A stretch of DNA of 64,000 nt, from contig DATCRI010000011.1 in NCBI GenBank assembly GCA_036569045.1, forward strand, positions 62,001 to 126,000, in the 5' to 3' direction. The stretch comes from Chthoniobacterales bacterium. GTDB taxonomy: Bacteria > Verrucomicrobiota > Verrucomicrobiia > Chthoniobacterales > JAATET01. Shown here one piece after another: positions 45,429 to 56,690 of the stretch. Both the position numbers and the translations under genes were made by a program. A model generated the notes under the pieces. The model saw nothing but the letters and a program-made list of their open reading frames with translations, searched no databases and was not told where the DNA came from. Every line of letters starts with the position of its first letter. The first letter of the stretch is position 1.

Positions 45429-45968
45429 ATGGACCAACGCGAACTCACTCTCACCCGCGACTGCGACGCCATCCAGATTCCCAGCGGCACGTCGATCATC
45501 CTTCCGATCGGCACCAGCGTCATCATCACCCAGTCCCTCGGCGGCACTTACACCGTCGCCACCCAGGCCGGCCTTGCCCGCATCGACGAAAAGGACGTTG
45601 ACGCCCTCGGCATCGACCCTGCCGAATTCACGACCGAGAAGAAAGCCGTCGACGGCTCGCTCGAGGACGCCGTCTGGAACCAGCTCAAGACCGTGTTCGA
45701 CCCCGAAATTCCGGTCAACGTCGTCGATCTCGGCCTCATCTACGACTGCATCGTCGACAAAACCGAGAGCGGCCAGACCAACGTGAAAGTGAAAATGACG
45801 CTCACCGCACCCGGCTGCGGCATGGGCCCGACGATCGCCGCAGACGCCCGTCAGAAGGTCCTCATCCTCGACGGCATCGACGAAGCCGAAGTCGACCTCG
45901 TCTGGGATCCGCCATGGAACCAATCCATGATCTCCGAGGCCGGCCGCATGAAACTCGGCCTCGTTTAG
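45429..45968 (+). CDS. sufT: Putative Fe-S cluster assembly protein SufT
   Basis: 179 residues from MDQRELTLTRDCDAIQIPSG; a TTG start at 45417 is less likely. The MIP18/DUF59 domain (~80-175) has VFDPEIPVNVVDLGLIYDC and MTLTAPGCGMGPTIAADAR with the conserved Cys of the family. The N-terminal ~70 residues (PIGTSVIITQSLGGTYTVAT) are the SufT-specific part. In bacteria it matures Fe-S proteins together with SUF. Third gene of the group, 24 bases after the IscU-like gene. Confidence 0.88.
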   Translation: MDQRELTLTRDCDAIQIPSGTSIILPIGTSVIITQSLGGTYTVATQAGLARIDEKDVDALGIDPAEFTTEKKAVDGSLEDAVWNQLKTVFDPEIPVNVVDLGLIYDCIVDKTESGQTNVKVKMTLTAPGCGMGPTIAADARQKVLILDGIDEAEVDLVWDPPWNQSMISEAGRMKLGLV

Positions 45969-45996
45969 ACGAAGGGTTTGGAACGAAGGGTTTGGA
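45969..45996. repeat. Tandem 14-bp duplication after sufT
   Basis: ACGAAGGGTTTGGA occurs twice in tandem (45969-45982 and 45983-45996), directly after the sufT stop. No coding role; it may be a replication-slippage duplication. Confidence 0.85.
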
Positions 45997-46089
45997 CGAG
46001 CAATTGTCTCCATCAAGAATTGGGCACATTGCTCTTGACCCCATTTGACGATCGCGGTTCAACGTGGTCCGCATCTTTAGCCTAAAAGC

Positions 46090-47709
46090 ATGAAATTTCT
46101 CTCCCCTCAGCGATTTTTTCTTTCCGTCGCCCTTGGTCTGAGCGCCCTTCCCGGAGCCCGAGCGCAATTCACGAACGGACAGAACGCCGCCCATGTCTGG
46201 GGCCAGCCCAACTTCACCGCGAGCGCAACCGCTGCAAATCCCACCGATGGCACCCTGGCAACGCCGAGCGGCATTGCGGTCGACCCCACCACGGGCAAGT
46301 TTTTCGTCGCCGATACGGCCAATAATCGCGTGCTTCGGTATCGCTCCACCGCGGCCTACGACAACGGTGCGAGCGCAGAAATCGCCTTCGGTCAAGAGAC
46401 CCTCTTCTCAAAAGTCGCCGCTGTCCCCCCCGAGGCCGACACCATGAACGCGCCCCAAGGTGTGGCCGTGGATACGAGCGGCAACCTCTGGGTCGCCGAT
46501 ACCGGCAACAATCGAGTGCTCAAGTTTACCGGTGCCTCGAAGATCGCCACGAGCGGTCCCGATGCGAATGCCTTCTTCGGCCAGGAAGAAGACGACACAG
46601 GGACACCAACGACATCGCAGCGCGGCATGAATGCTCCCACCGGTCTCGCGTTCGATAGCGCGGGCGCCCTCTACGTCGCCGACAAAGGCAACAACCGCGT
46701 CCTGAAATTCAATGGTGCGACCAGTCTGGCTTCCTACGCTTTTGCGGACGGCATTTTCGGCCAGGCCGCCCTCTCCAACGGCCAGGGCAACTTCCTGGCC
46801 AGCACCGCCGGCCTTAGCAACAGCGCCTTCAACGCTCCAGTTGGAGTGGCCGTCGATCTCGACGGCAATCTCTGGGTTGCTGACAGCGGAAACCATCGCG
46901 TCCTGAAATTTGCCTCAGTCACGACCCAGCCCATCAACGGAAGTGCCATCGCGACCCTGGTGCTGGGGCAGACGAACTTCACCAGCAATATAGTCGTTAA
47001 TCCGCCCACGGCTTCCACTCTTCGCGGGCCGTCGGGGGTCGCCTTCGACCCGCTCGGGCGCCTCTATGTCGCCGACACGATCAACAATCGAGTCGTCATC
47101 TATCAGTCTCCCTCCACTTTGATTGACGGCGGCGCCGCCACGTTCGTGCTCGGGCAGGCGACGTTTATCACCAACGCCGCCACTCTCCCCACTACATCCC
47201 AAACCTCATTGAACGGCCCTCGCGGCGTGGTCTTCTCGCAGAATTTCATCTTCGTGACCGACGCGACCACCAGTCGCATGGTTAATTTTGCGATCACCCC
47301 CGGCACGCCAGTGGTCATCGGCTCGTCGAAATACACCTTCAAATATCCAAGGAAGAAAGCCTTCAACTTCTCGGTTTACAATACCGGCGCATCGGACGTG
47401 TTTACGATCGGTGTGGCGATCCCCAGCGACGCGAAGAAACTGGCGAAAGTGACCTTTACCTACGCGGGCCAGGATGTCACCTCCGAGCTGATGGCGGGCA
47501 CGTTTACGACCTCGCTCTTTGGTCCTTCGAGCGGCCCTGTCGTTCTTCGCGCCAAGATCACGCCGAAGGCAGCATCCCAAGGCGGAGGCAAGTGCCGCTT
47601 CACCGTCACGGCCACCTCCAAGATGAATACCTCGGTTTCAGGCCAGGCGACGATTGGCGGCAAGTTCAAGAAAGTCAGTCCAACGCCGACTCCGACGCCG
47701 GCTCCCTGA
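46090..47709 (+). CDS. Secreted NHL-repeat beta-propeller protein
   Basis: 539 residues. Signal peptide [25 protein letters not shown]. Six or more NHL-type blades with the repeating unit '[21 protein letters not shown]' (e.g. [60 protein letters not shown]). The C-terminal ~130 residues form a separate beta domain ([20 protein letters not shown]), ending in a PTPTPTPAP tail that suggests a linker or a cell-surface end. Function unknown. A strong terminator follows. Confidence 0.85.
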   Translation: MKFLSPQRFFLSVALGLSALPGARAQFTNGQNAAHVWGQPNFTASATAANPTDGTLATPSGIAVDPTTGKFFVADTANNRVLRYRSTAAYDNGASAEIAFGQETLFSKVAAVPPEADTMNAPQGVAVDTSGNLWVADTGNNRVLKFTGASKIATSGPDANAFFGQEEDDTGTPTTSQRGMNAPTGLAFDSAGALYVADKGNNRVLKFNGATSLASYAFADGIFGQAALSNGQGNFLASTAGLSNSAFNAPVGVAVDLDGNLWVADSGNHRVLKFASVTTQPINGSAIATLVLGQTNFTSNIVVNPPTASTLRGPSGVAFDPLGRLYVADTINNRVVIYQSPSTLIDGGAATFVLGQATFITNAATLPTTSQTSLNGPRGVVFSQNFIFVTDATTSRMVNFAITPGTPVVIGSSKYTFKYPRKKAFNFSVYNTGASDVFTIGVAIPSDAKKLAKVTFTYAGQDVTSELMAGTFTTSLFGPSSGPVVLRAKITPKAASQGGGKCRFTVTATSKMNTSVSGQATIGGKFKKVSPTPTPTPAP

Positions 47710-47735
47710 GGAACCAGGCGTTCCTTCCGAATTCG

Positions 47736-47772
47736 AAAGGCGAACAGGTTTCCTGTTCGCCTTTTGTTTTTT
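47736..47772 (+). terminator. Rho-independent terminator after the NHL protein
   Basis: AAAGGCGAACAGG (47736-47748) pairs perfectly with CCTGTTCGCCTTT (47752-47764) over 13 bp, loop TTT, then TGTTTTTT. Confidence 0.9.
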
Positions 47773-47896
47773 CCGGACCGCATCCCAGGGCGAATGCACG
47801 CGTCACAAAATCGTCGTGCATTCCGCTTTGCCAGCCTCCGGAAGTGGTGCGCATCCTGCTAGGAAGATTCACTCCGGTCCACGTCAACCCATACTC

Positions 47897-50359
<2,463 letters not shown>

Positions 50360-50372
50360 CCGACGGCCCGCC

Positions 50373-50409
50373 ACCTCGCTCCGCCGCCTTGACCGACGCG
50401 GAGCGAGGT
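50373..50409. terminator. Hairpin between converging glgP and HAD genes
   Basis: Perfect 12-bp stem ACCTCGCTCCGC (50373-50384) and GCGGAGCGAGGT (50398-50409) with a 13-base loop, between the glgP stop (50359) and the stop of the - gene (50411). No T tract; position in a convergent gap suggests a two-way transcription block. Confidence 0.5.
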
Positions 50410-51110
50410 CAGCCGGCCTCTGGCGCCGCGCTGACCAGCGCCAGAAGTTCGTCGGGACGCTCGAGCAGGGCCATCGGCGATTGCGCGCCAAGCACCTTGC
50501 CGGAATTGTAACCCCACGTCACCGCGGCGCAGTGCAAATGCGCACGCTTGCACGCCTCGATGTCGCGCGTCTCGTCGCCGACGTAGAGCGTGTTCTCGCG
50601 GGCAAAGCCGTGTTTCTTCATCGCCTGGCGAATTTCCCGGGCCTTGCCGAGCAAACGCGAGGAACTCCGCACGAAATCGAAGATCTCCAGATCGTGATTC
50701 CGCAGGAAGATCCCGACATTCTCCTCGGAGTTCGACGTGACGATGCCGAGCTTGCACCCGCGCTTGTGCAGCTCTCGCAGCACCTCGGGCATCCCGGCCA
50801 GCGGCTGGACCTCCGCGATGCGGGAGCGGAGTTCCCGCACGCCACGGTGGCCGATCGTCGGCAGCTTGCGATTGGGAATCCCGAGAAACTTCATGAGCTG
50901 GCGCGTCGTCATGTCCCGCGCCTTCGGCAGGTCCGCCTTGTCCAACGGGCGAAAACCGAACTCCGGCGCCATCGCGTTCAGGATCTCGAGGCCCTGCCAG
51001 AACGTGTCCGCGATCGTGCCATCGAAATCGAAGATGAGCACCTTGATCGGGCCAAGCGGAGGCAGCGCCTTCGGACCGCGCAGGCCGACGAGTCGAGCAA
51101 GGTGCCTCAT
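50409..51110 (-). CDS. HAD-superfamily phosphatase, phosphoglycolate phosphatase-like
   Basis: 233 residues. Motif I FDFDGTIADT, motif II IVTSNSEENV, motif III region around Lys in LGKAREIRQA, motif IV YVGDETRDIEACKRA. The four-helix cap (~45-120) is of the type found in Gph/YbiV-like enzymes. Substrate cannot be assigned. Same strand and 33 bases after the aldo/keto reductase gene. Confidence 0.85.
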   Translation of the reverse strand: MRHLARLVGLRGPKALPPLGPIKVLIFDFDGTIADTFWQGLEILNAMAPEFGFRPLDKADLPKARDMTTRQLMKFLGIPNRKLPTIGHRGVRELRSRIAEVQPLAGMPEVLRELHKRGCKLGIVTSNSEENVGIFLRNHDLEIFDFVRSSSRLLGKAREIRQAMKKHGFARENTLYVGDETRDIEACKRAHLHCAAVTWGYNSGKVLGAQSPMALLERPDELLALVSAAPEAG

Positions 51111-51143
51111 GAGCAGGAGATTTTCCCGTGAGGGGAACGGGAA

Positions 51144-52175
51144 TCACGCATGGGCCAGATCCATCGTCCCCTTGAATTTCGGCTCCTCGATTTCCAACCC
51201 GAAATTCTGCGCCACGAGCTCCGCGACGCGATCGAGTTCCTCCGGAGTGAGCGGCGGCAGGTCGGGCGCCTTCGCGAACTCCGCGAGCTGCTCCGCGTCG
51301 TAGATGTTCGGCAGCACCGAGGCGACGCGATCGTCCGCGAGCAGCCACAGGATCGCGGCCTGCCCGAGCGTGCGCACACCGTCGCGCTCGAGGAAGCGGA
51401 GTTGCTCCACCTTTTTCACGCCGTTGAGCAGCCAGGACCGCGGGCGGTGGTTGCGGTGGTCGTTCGGCGGGAAAACGGTATCCACCGTGTATTTGCCCTC
51501 GAGCATGCCCGAGGAATGCGGCACGCGGATCAGCGCCATCGTGTCCGCCCCGCAATCGCGCGCGGCCTGATGGATCGCCGCGCCGGGGTGCGGCTCGAGC
51601 AGGTTGTAGATGTGCTGAATGACGCCGGGATTCTGGCGACGGATCGCCTGAACGCCCTCGCCGAGCCAGCCGATCGCCGGTCCCAGCGCGAGGCCGCCGA
51701 CCTTGATCTTGCCCTCGGCGCGCAGGTCCTCGAGCACGGCCCAGAGGGCGTCGTCCCCGGCCTGCTCCATGCGGATGTTGTGAAGCTGGAGGATATCGAT
51801 GCAATCCGTCTTCAGACGCCCGAGCGCGGCGTCCACCGCCCGGCGAATGGCCGCCGGCGAAAAGTCCTGCGGAATCTCGCGCTGGCCGCGACCGCGCTCC
51901 TCGCCATGCGTCACGAAATCGTAGCCGACCTTAGTCGCGATCACGATTTCGTCCCGGCGGCCCTCGAAGGCCTGCGCGATCAGATGCTCGCTGCGCCCAT
52001 TGCCATAGGTATCCGCCGCATCGAAAAGGGTGATTCCCAGATCCAGCGCCTGCCGCATGAGGGCGACCGCCTGCTCGTCGGTGTAGGTGCCCCACCATCC
52101 GGTCGAAAGCGTCCAGAGGCCAAACCCGACCTCGCTCACCCGAACATCCGAGCCGCGAAAACTACGATATTTCAT
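51144..52175 (-). CDS. Aldo/keto reductase
   Basis: 343 residues, NADPH-dependent TIM barrel. Active-site set Asp/Tyr/Lys/His recognisable: FDAADTYGNGRSE (Asp, Tyr), VIATKVGYDF (Lys), DILQLHNIRME (His). Starts at MKYRSFRGSDVRVSEVGFGL; the frame extends to 52430 over the divergent gene's promoter and is rejected. Divergent from the FAD enzyme at 52306 with a 130-base shared promoter region. Confidence 0.85.
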   Translation of the reverse strand: MKYRSFRGSDVRVSEVGFGLWTLSTGWWGTYTDEQAVALMRQALDLGITLFDAADTYGNGRSEHLIAQAFEGRRDEIVIATKVGYDFVTHGEERGRGQREIPQDFSPAAIRRAVDAALGRLKTDCIDILQLHNIRMEQAGDDALWAVLEDLRAEGKIKVGGLALGPAIGWLGEGVQAIRRQNPGVIQHIYNLLEPHPGAAIHQAARDCGADTMALIRVPHSSGMLEGKYTVDTVFPPNDHRNHRPRSWLLNGVKKVEQLRFLERDGVRTLGQAAILWLLADDRVASVLPNIYDAEQLAEFAKAPDLPPLTPEELDRVAELVAQNFGLEIEEPKFKGTMDLAHA

Positions 52176-52305
52176 GTCTCCGCCATGCCTACACGGCGCT
52201 GGAAGATCGGGAAAGACGGGATTTCCCTGATTCACGAATCGGCCGGCATTCCGCGCTTGCCTCTCCCGGCCCGGAGTTTCAGGTTTCGCCGAACATTTTC
52301 TCGAA

Positions 52306-53556
52306 ATGGATTCGATTGTCATCGTCGGCGGCGGTCTGGCCGGCCTCGTTTGCGCGAAGGTCCTCCACGAAGCCGGGGCGTCCTTCGAGCTGCTCGAGGC
52401 GGCCGATGGCGTCGGCGGCCGCGTTCGCACCGACGAGATCGATGGCTTCCTCCTCGACCGGGGCTTTCAGGTCCTTCTCGACAACTACCCCGCCGCGCGC
52501 CGACATCTGAACTTCGACGCCCTCGAGGCGCGCCCGTTCGACTCCGGCGCCCTGCTCTGGGACAGCGGCGATTTCTTCCGCGTGATGAATCCCCTGCACC
52601 ACGCGCAGTGGTTCGCCTCGTCGCTGCTCAATCCCGCATTTCCGCTCTCCGACGGCGTGCGGCTCGCCTCGCTCGCGTTCAGCGCCATCCTCCATTCCGA
52701 CGCGTCGCTGCTTGCCCGCTGCGCGTCGCCGGACGACGAATCCATTCGCGAGCACCTCGCCCGCCTTCGGTTCGGCGACGACATCTTCCATCGTTTCTTC
52801 GTGCCCTTCTTCGGCGGCATCTTCCTCGACGAGGAACTCCGCTCCAGCGCCGGCCTGTTCAACTACTACCTCAAGAAATTTGCCACCGGCCGCGCCGTGA
52901 TGCCGCGTTACGGCGTCGGCGAGATCCCGAAGCAGCTCGCCTCCCGCGTGCCGGCCGACTCCATTCACCTGAACACCCCGGTGCGCTCGGTCGGGGCCGG
53001 CTCCGTCCTGCTCGAGGACGGGCGCGAGCTCTCCGCTCGCCGGATCATCCTCGCGACCGACGAGCCTTCGACCCGCCGGTTGCTGAACCTGCCTGCGGAA
53101 CCCGCCCGGCTCGCCCTCGGCGTGGATACCGTGTATTTCGCGTCGAGCCGCTCGCTCTACACCGGCCGCATGCTCGTGCTCCCGACCGGCCATCGCCGCA
53201 CGGTTCGCCACCTCGTCCAGCTCACGAACGTCTCGCGCAAGCTCGCGCCGAAGGACCGCCACCTCATCAGCGCCACGGTGCTCCGCCCGCACGGGTTCGA
53301 CGACGCCTCGCTCATCCGCGCCGCGCAAACCGAGGTGGAACACATTTTCACCGAGGCTCACGGCGCCCTCGAGCCGCTCCGCATCGTGCATGTGCCCTGC
53401 GCATTGCCCGCGCAGCCCCCGGGATTCGCCGCCCGCCTCACGCCGCCCCCCACGCCTGCGGGGGTCATCCTCGCCGGCGATCAGCTCGGCGCGGCCAGCA
53501 TCCAATCCGCCATGGAATCGGGAGAACGCGCTGCCCAAGCCGCGCTCTCGATGTAG
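52306..53556 (+). CDS. Flavin-containing amine oxidoreductase (NAD(P)-binding Rossmann)
   Basis: 416 residues. Dinucleotide-binding motif IVIVGGGLAGLVCAKVLHEAG at the N-terminus, GGRVRTDEIDGFLLDRGFQV typical of protoporphyrinogen-oxidase/carotenoid-desaturase-like FAD enzymes, and the C-terminal FAD-binding GVILAGDQLGAASIQSAMES. Too divergent to name a substrate. First gene of a six-gene operon; the next gene starts 9 bases after the stop. Confidence 0.85.
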   Translation: MDSIVIVGGGLAGLVCAKVLHEAGASFELLEAADGVGGRVRTDEIDGFLLDRGFQVLLDNYPAARRHLNFDALEARPFDSGALLWDSGDFFRVMNPLHHAQWFASSLLNPAFPLSDGVRLASLAFSAILHSDASLLARCASPDDESIREHLARLRFGDDIFHRFFVPFFGGIFLDEELRSSAGLFNYYLKKFATGRAVMPRYGVGEIPKQLASRVPADSIHLNTPVRSVGAGSVLLEDGRELSARRIILATDEPSTRRLLNLPAEPARLALGVDTVYFASSRSLYTGRMLVLPTGHRRTVRHLVQLTNVSRKLAPKDRHLISATVLRPHGFDDASLIRAAQTEVEHIFTEAHGALEPLRIVHVPCALPAQPPGFAARLTPPPTPAGVILAGDQLGAASIQSAMESGERAAQAALSM

Positions 53557-53565
53557 TTTACCTTC

Positions 53566-54477
53566 ATGCTCGCACTCTCGACCTGCTGGAATTCCCACCG
53601 CCACACCAAGGGCGAAGACATGCTCCGCGAGATCGTCGATCTGGGCTTCACCAACGTCGAACTCAGCCACGGCCTGAACCTTTCCATGATCGAAGGCGCG
53701 CTGAAGTTCGCCGAGCGCGGCGAGGTCAATTTCACGAGCCTCCACAACTTCTGCCCGCAGCCCGTCGAGGTGATGACCGATTCGCCGGACTGCTACGAAT
53801 TCACCTCCAGCCGGCCGGAGACCCGCCAGCGCGCGGTGAAGATGACCCTCCAAACGATCGAATACGCCGAGCGCTTCGGCGCAAAGCGGATCGTCCTCCA
53901 CTCCGGCAGCGTCGGCCCGATGCGGGGCTTCACGCGCAAGCTCATCGCCATGATCATGGACGGCGGCTTCGCTTCGAAGGCCTACGGCGAGGAAAAGCTC
54001 CGCGGCGTGCAACAGCGCGAGGCCGCCTCCCTGGAATACGTCAACCGCCTCGTCGAGACGCTGAAGCCGGTGGTCGCCGCCGCCGGCGAGAAGGGCATCC
54101 GCCTTGGCATCGAGAACCGCGATTCCTACGAGCAACTGCCCTCCGAACGTGAGTTTCCCGCGCTCCTCGACAAGCTCGGCGACACCTGCGGCTACTGGCA
54201 CGATTTTGGTCACGCCCAGCGGAAGCAGAACATGGGCTTCCTCGACCACCGCGCCTGGCTCGAGAAAATCGCTTCCCGCGCGATCGGCTGCCACCTGCAC
54301 GACGCCCGCTGGCCCGTGGAGGACCACCGCGTGCCCTTCACCGGCGACATCGACTACGCCGCCCTCGTCCCGCTTTTTCCGAAAGGCACGCCCTTCATCA
54401 TCGAGCTGAATCCCAAACGCGAAGGCGGTGACATCGCCGCCGCGGCGGAGCGCTGGCGCAAGGAATTCGGCGAGTGA
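53566..54477 (+). CDS. Sugar phosphate isomerase/epimerase-like TIM barrel
   Basis: 303 residues, xylose isomerase-like/AP endonuclease 2 family fold. LALSTCWNSHRHTKGEDML opening, FGAKRIVLHSGSVG (His metal ligand region), LGIENRDSYEQLPSEREFP (Glu ligand), YWHDFGHAQRKQNMGFLDH, and IGCHLHDARWPVEDH, with FIIELNPKREGG at the end. Metal-binding Glu/His/Asp residues appear intact, so it should be catalytically active. Substrate unknown. 58 bases before the next gene. Confidence 0.82.
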   Translation: MLALSTCWNSHRHTKGEDMLREIVDLGFTNVELSHGLNLSMIEGALKFAERGEVNFTSLHNFCPQPVEVMTDSPDCYEFTSSRPETRQRAVKMTLQTIEYAERFGAKRIVLHSGSVGPMRGFTRKLIAMIMDGGFASKAYGEEKLRGVQQREAASLEYVNRLVETLKPVVAAAGEKGIRLGIENRDSYEQLPSEREFPALLDKLGDTCGYWHDFGHAQRKQNMGFLDHRAWLEKIASRAIGCHLHDARWPVEDHRVPFTGDIDYAALVPLFPKGTPFIIELNPKREGGDIAAAAERWRKEFGE

Positions 54478-54535
54478 GCCGCGCGGTTTTCGGCTTCTTC
54501 CCGCCCCGCGCGCCCTTCATTCTGGCCAGTCACCC

Positions 54536-55561
54536 ATGAAACGTTTCGTCACCACCACCATCCAGCTTGCCGTCTCGATCGCGCTGCTCTGGTGGATCTT
54601 TCACGATCCCGAAAAGCGCGCCAGCATGGCCGAAGCCCTGCGGGCCGCAAACTGGTGGTGGTTCCTGCCCGGCGTCGCCTGCGTGGGCGCCGTCACCGCC
54701 CTGCAAATCCAGCGCTGGCAATGGCTGCTGCACGCGATCGACATCCGCCTCACCTGGCTGCGCACGGCCCAGCTCAACCTCATCGGCATGTTCTTCAACC
54801 TCTTCCTGCTCGGCGCGACCGGCGGGGACGTCGTCCGGATCTTTTACGCCATGCGTGAGGCGAAGACCGACAAGGCCGGCGCATTCCTCAGCATCGCGCT
54901 CGAGCGCGTGATCGGGTTGATGGCGCTCGCCTTCGTCTCCGCGGCGGTGGTCGCCCTGCAATGGAACACGCTGATGGGTTCGCCGGTGGCCCGGGTCTCC
55001 GTGCTCACGATCGGCCTCATCCTCGGCGCGTCGATCGCCGTGGTCGTGGCCGGCGCTCTCGTCGCGGTGCTCCGCCTCGAGAGCCGCCTGCCCGCCCGCC
55101 TCCCGCTGCGGCGCGCGATCGTCGATCTCGCCGTCGCCACCCAACGCTACGCGAAGGCGCCCGGCGCGCTCATCGCGGCCTTCCTCATCTCGATTCCGTC
55201 GCACCTCCTGCTCTTCGCGACGTTCTACTTCGCCGCCCGCGCGCTCACCGACAGTCTCAGCCTCGTCGACATCTTCTCCGTCATGCCGATCGTGAACGTC
55301 CTCACGTCGCTGCCGATCAGCTTCGGCGGCCTCGGCGCCCGCGAGCAGCTCTTCCAATCCCTGCTCGGCTCGCTCAACGGCACGCCCGCCGCCCAGGCCG
55401 TGCTCATCGGCAGCTGCGGCTATCTCATGCAGGTGCTGTGGAGCCTCGTCGGCGGCCTCGTCTATCTCTTTTACCGCCCCAGCGACGGCCACACCGCCTC
55501 GATTCACGAAATGACCGAGGCCACTGCCGACATCGCCGAGCACCCGGAATCCACGCCATGA
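54536..55561 (+). CDS. UPF0104 / LPG-synthase-TM family membrane protein
   Basis: 341 residues with ~8 membrane helices (FVTTTIQLAVSIALLWWIFH, LGATGGDVVRIFYAMREAKT, SIALERVIGLMALAFVSAAV). The region GGDVVRIFYA and LERVIG is characteristic of the lysylphosphatidylglycerol-synthase-type flippase fold, here without the cytoplasmic transferase domain, a common stand-alone form. Probably moves a lipid or lipid-linked intermediate. Its stop overlaps the next ATG (ATGA). Confidence 0.85.
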   Translation: MKRFVTTTIQLAVSIALLWWIFHDPEKRASMAEALRAANWWWFLPGVACVGAVTALQIQRWQWLLHAIDIRLTWLRTAQLNLIGMFFNLFLLGATGGDVVRIFYAMREAKTDKAGAFLSIALERVIGLMALAFVSAAVVALQWNTLMGSPVARVSVLTIGLILGASIAVVVAGALVAVLRLESRLPARLPLRRAIVDLAVATQRYAKAPGALIAAFLISIPSHLLLFATFYFAARALTDSLSLVDIFSVMPIVNVLTSLPISFGGLGAREQLFQSLLGSLNGTPAAQAVLIGSCGYLMQVLWSLVGGLVYLFYRPSDGHTASIHEMTEATADIAEHPESTP

Positions 55562-56250
55562 ACCGCCGTGATCGCCCGCGCGTGATCGCGAACTTCGCCA
55601 TCACCGCGGACGGCAAAATCTCCACTCGCGAGCATACGCCCGCGAACTTCACTTCGCCCCGCGACAAGAAACGCCTGCTCGAGATTCGCGCCCGCGGCGA
55701 CGCCATTCTCGTCGGCCGGAACACCGTCGCGACAGACACGATGAGCATGACGCTGCCCGATCGAGCCCTGCGTGCGAAGCGCCGCGAGCGGGGCCTGCCC
55801 GCCGAGCCATCGCGCGTGATCGTGAGCGCCAGCGGCAACCTCGATCCCGGCTGGAAGGTCTTCACCTCCCGCGGCGCCCCGCGCATCGTCTTCAGCACGT
55901 TTCACATGCCCGACGCCATCCGCGGCGCGCTGGTTCCGCTCTGCGACCTCCATTTGCTCGACGCGGACGAGATCCCCCTCGAGGACGTCCTCACCGCCCT
56001 GCGCGAGATCTACGACGTGCGCACGCTCGTCTGCGAAGGCGGCCCCACGATCTTCCGCCAACTCGTCGAGCTCGACGCTCTGGACGAACTCCACCTCACC
56101 GTCGCCCCCCGCATTTTCGGCGGCGCCCAGGCGCCGACCCTCACCGGCACGCACCCCGGATTTCTCGCGTCCATCCGCCATCTGAGACTCGAATCCCTGC
56201 GCACGCACGGCGAGGAGTGCTACCTTCGTTATCGCGTCCGTCGTCCATGA
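55558..56250 (+). CDS. RibD C-terminal domain (DHFR-like) reductase
   Basis: 230 residues. VIANFAITADGKISTREHTP, RARGDAILVGRNTVATDTM and VCEGGPTIFRQLVELDALDE are the RibD_C reductase motifs. The N-terminal deaminase domain of true RibD is absent, so this is a stand-alone NADPH reductase that might act on pyrimidines or a different pathway. Overlaps both neighbours by four bases (ATGA at each end). Confidence 0.85.
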   Translation: MNRRDRPRVIANFAITADGKISTREHTPANFTSPRDKKRLLEIRARGDAILVGRNTVATDTMSMTLPDRALRAKRRERGLPAEPSRVIVSASGNLDPGWKVFTSRGAPRIVFSTFHMPDAIRGALVPLCDLHLLDADEIPLEDVLTALREIYDVRTLVCEGGPTIFRQLVELDALDELHLTVAPRIFGGAQAPTLTGTHPGFLASIRHLRLESLRTHGEECYLRYRVRRP

Positions 56251-56690
56251 ATACCGAGAGCACCATCGTCATCCGCGCCTCGAAGGAAAAAATCTTCGAG
56301 TCCGCCGCCGACCTCTCGCGCTGGCCGGCGGTGCTCCCGCATTACCGCTACATCACCTACCTCGAGCGCGGGACGGACCGCCACATCGTGAAGATGGCCG
56401 CCGAGCGCGACGGCGTGCCGATCGCCTGGGTCTCCGAGCAGGTGATCGACCGCGAGCGGCTCGAGATCAGGTTCACCCACCTGAAGGCCTTCACGAAGGG
56501 CATGGGCGTCGTGTGGTCCTTCGAAGAGAAACCCGAGGGCACCCTCGTTCGGATCGTTCACGTTTTGAGATTTCGCATTCCCGCTCTCGCCGCCATCGCC
56601 GACCGCATTATCGGCGGTTTTTTCATCGACGACATCGCCCACAAGACGCTTTCCGCGTTCAAGGCCCACCTCGAGGCCCCCGCGCAATGA
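56247..56690 (+). CDS. SRPBCC (START-like) protein, cyclase/aromatase type
   Basis: 147 residues; alpha/beta grip with a hydrophobic cavity. ESTIVIRASKEKIFESAADL, WPAVLPHYRYITYLERGTDR and VWSFEEKPEGTLVRIVHVLR fit polyketide cyclase/dehydrase members of the superfamily. Placed between RibD-type and ketosynthase genes with ATGA overlaps on both sides. Confidence 0.8.
   Translation: MNTESTIVIRASKEKIFESAADLSRWPAVLPHYRYITYLERGTDRHIVKMAAERDGVPIAWVSEQVIDRERLEIRFTHLKAFTKGMGVVWSFEEKPEGTLVRIVHVLRFRIPALAAIADRIIGGFFIDDIAHKTLSAFKAHLEAPAQ

Noticed and set aside
52306-53556. Naming the FAD enzyme as hemG/hemY (protoporphyrinogen oxidase)
   Set aside because: Only general amine-oxidase motifs are visible, and the neighbours are not haem synthesis genes.
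51150-54152. 1,000-codon + frame covering the aldo/keto reductase, FAD enzyme and isomerase
   Set aside because: Crosses three real genes, mostly Arg/Pro-rich in translation.
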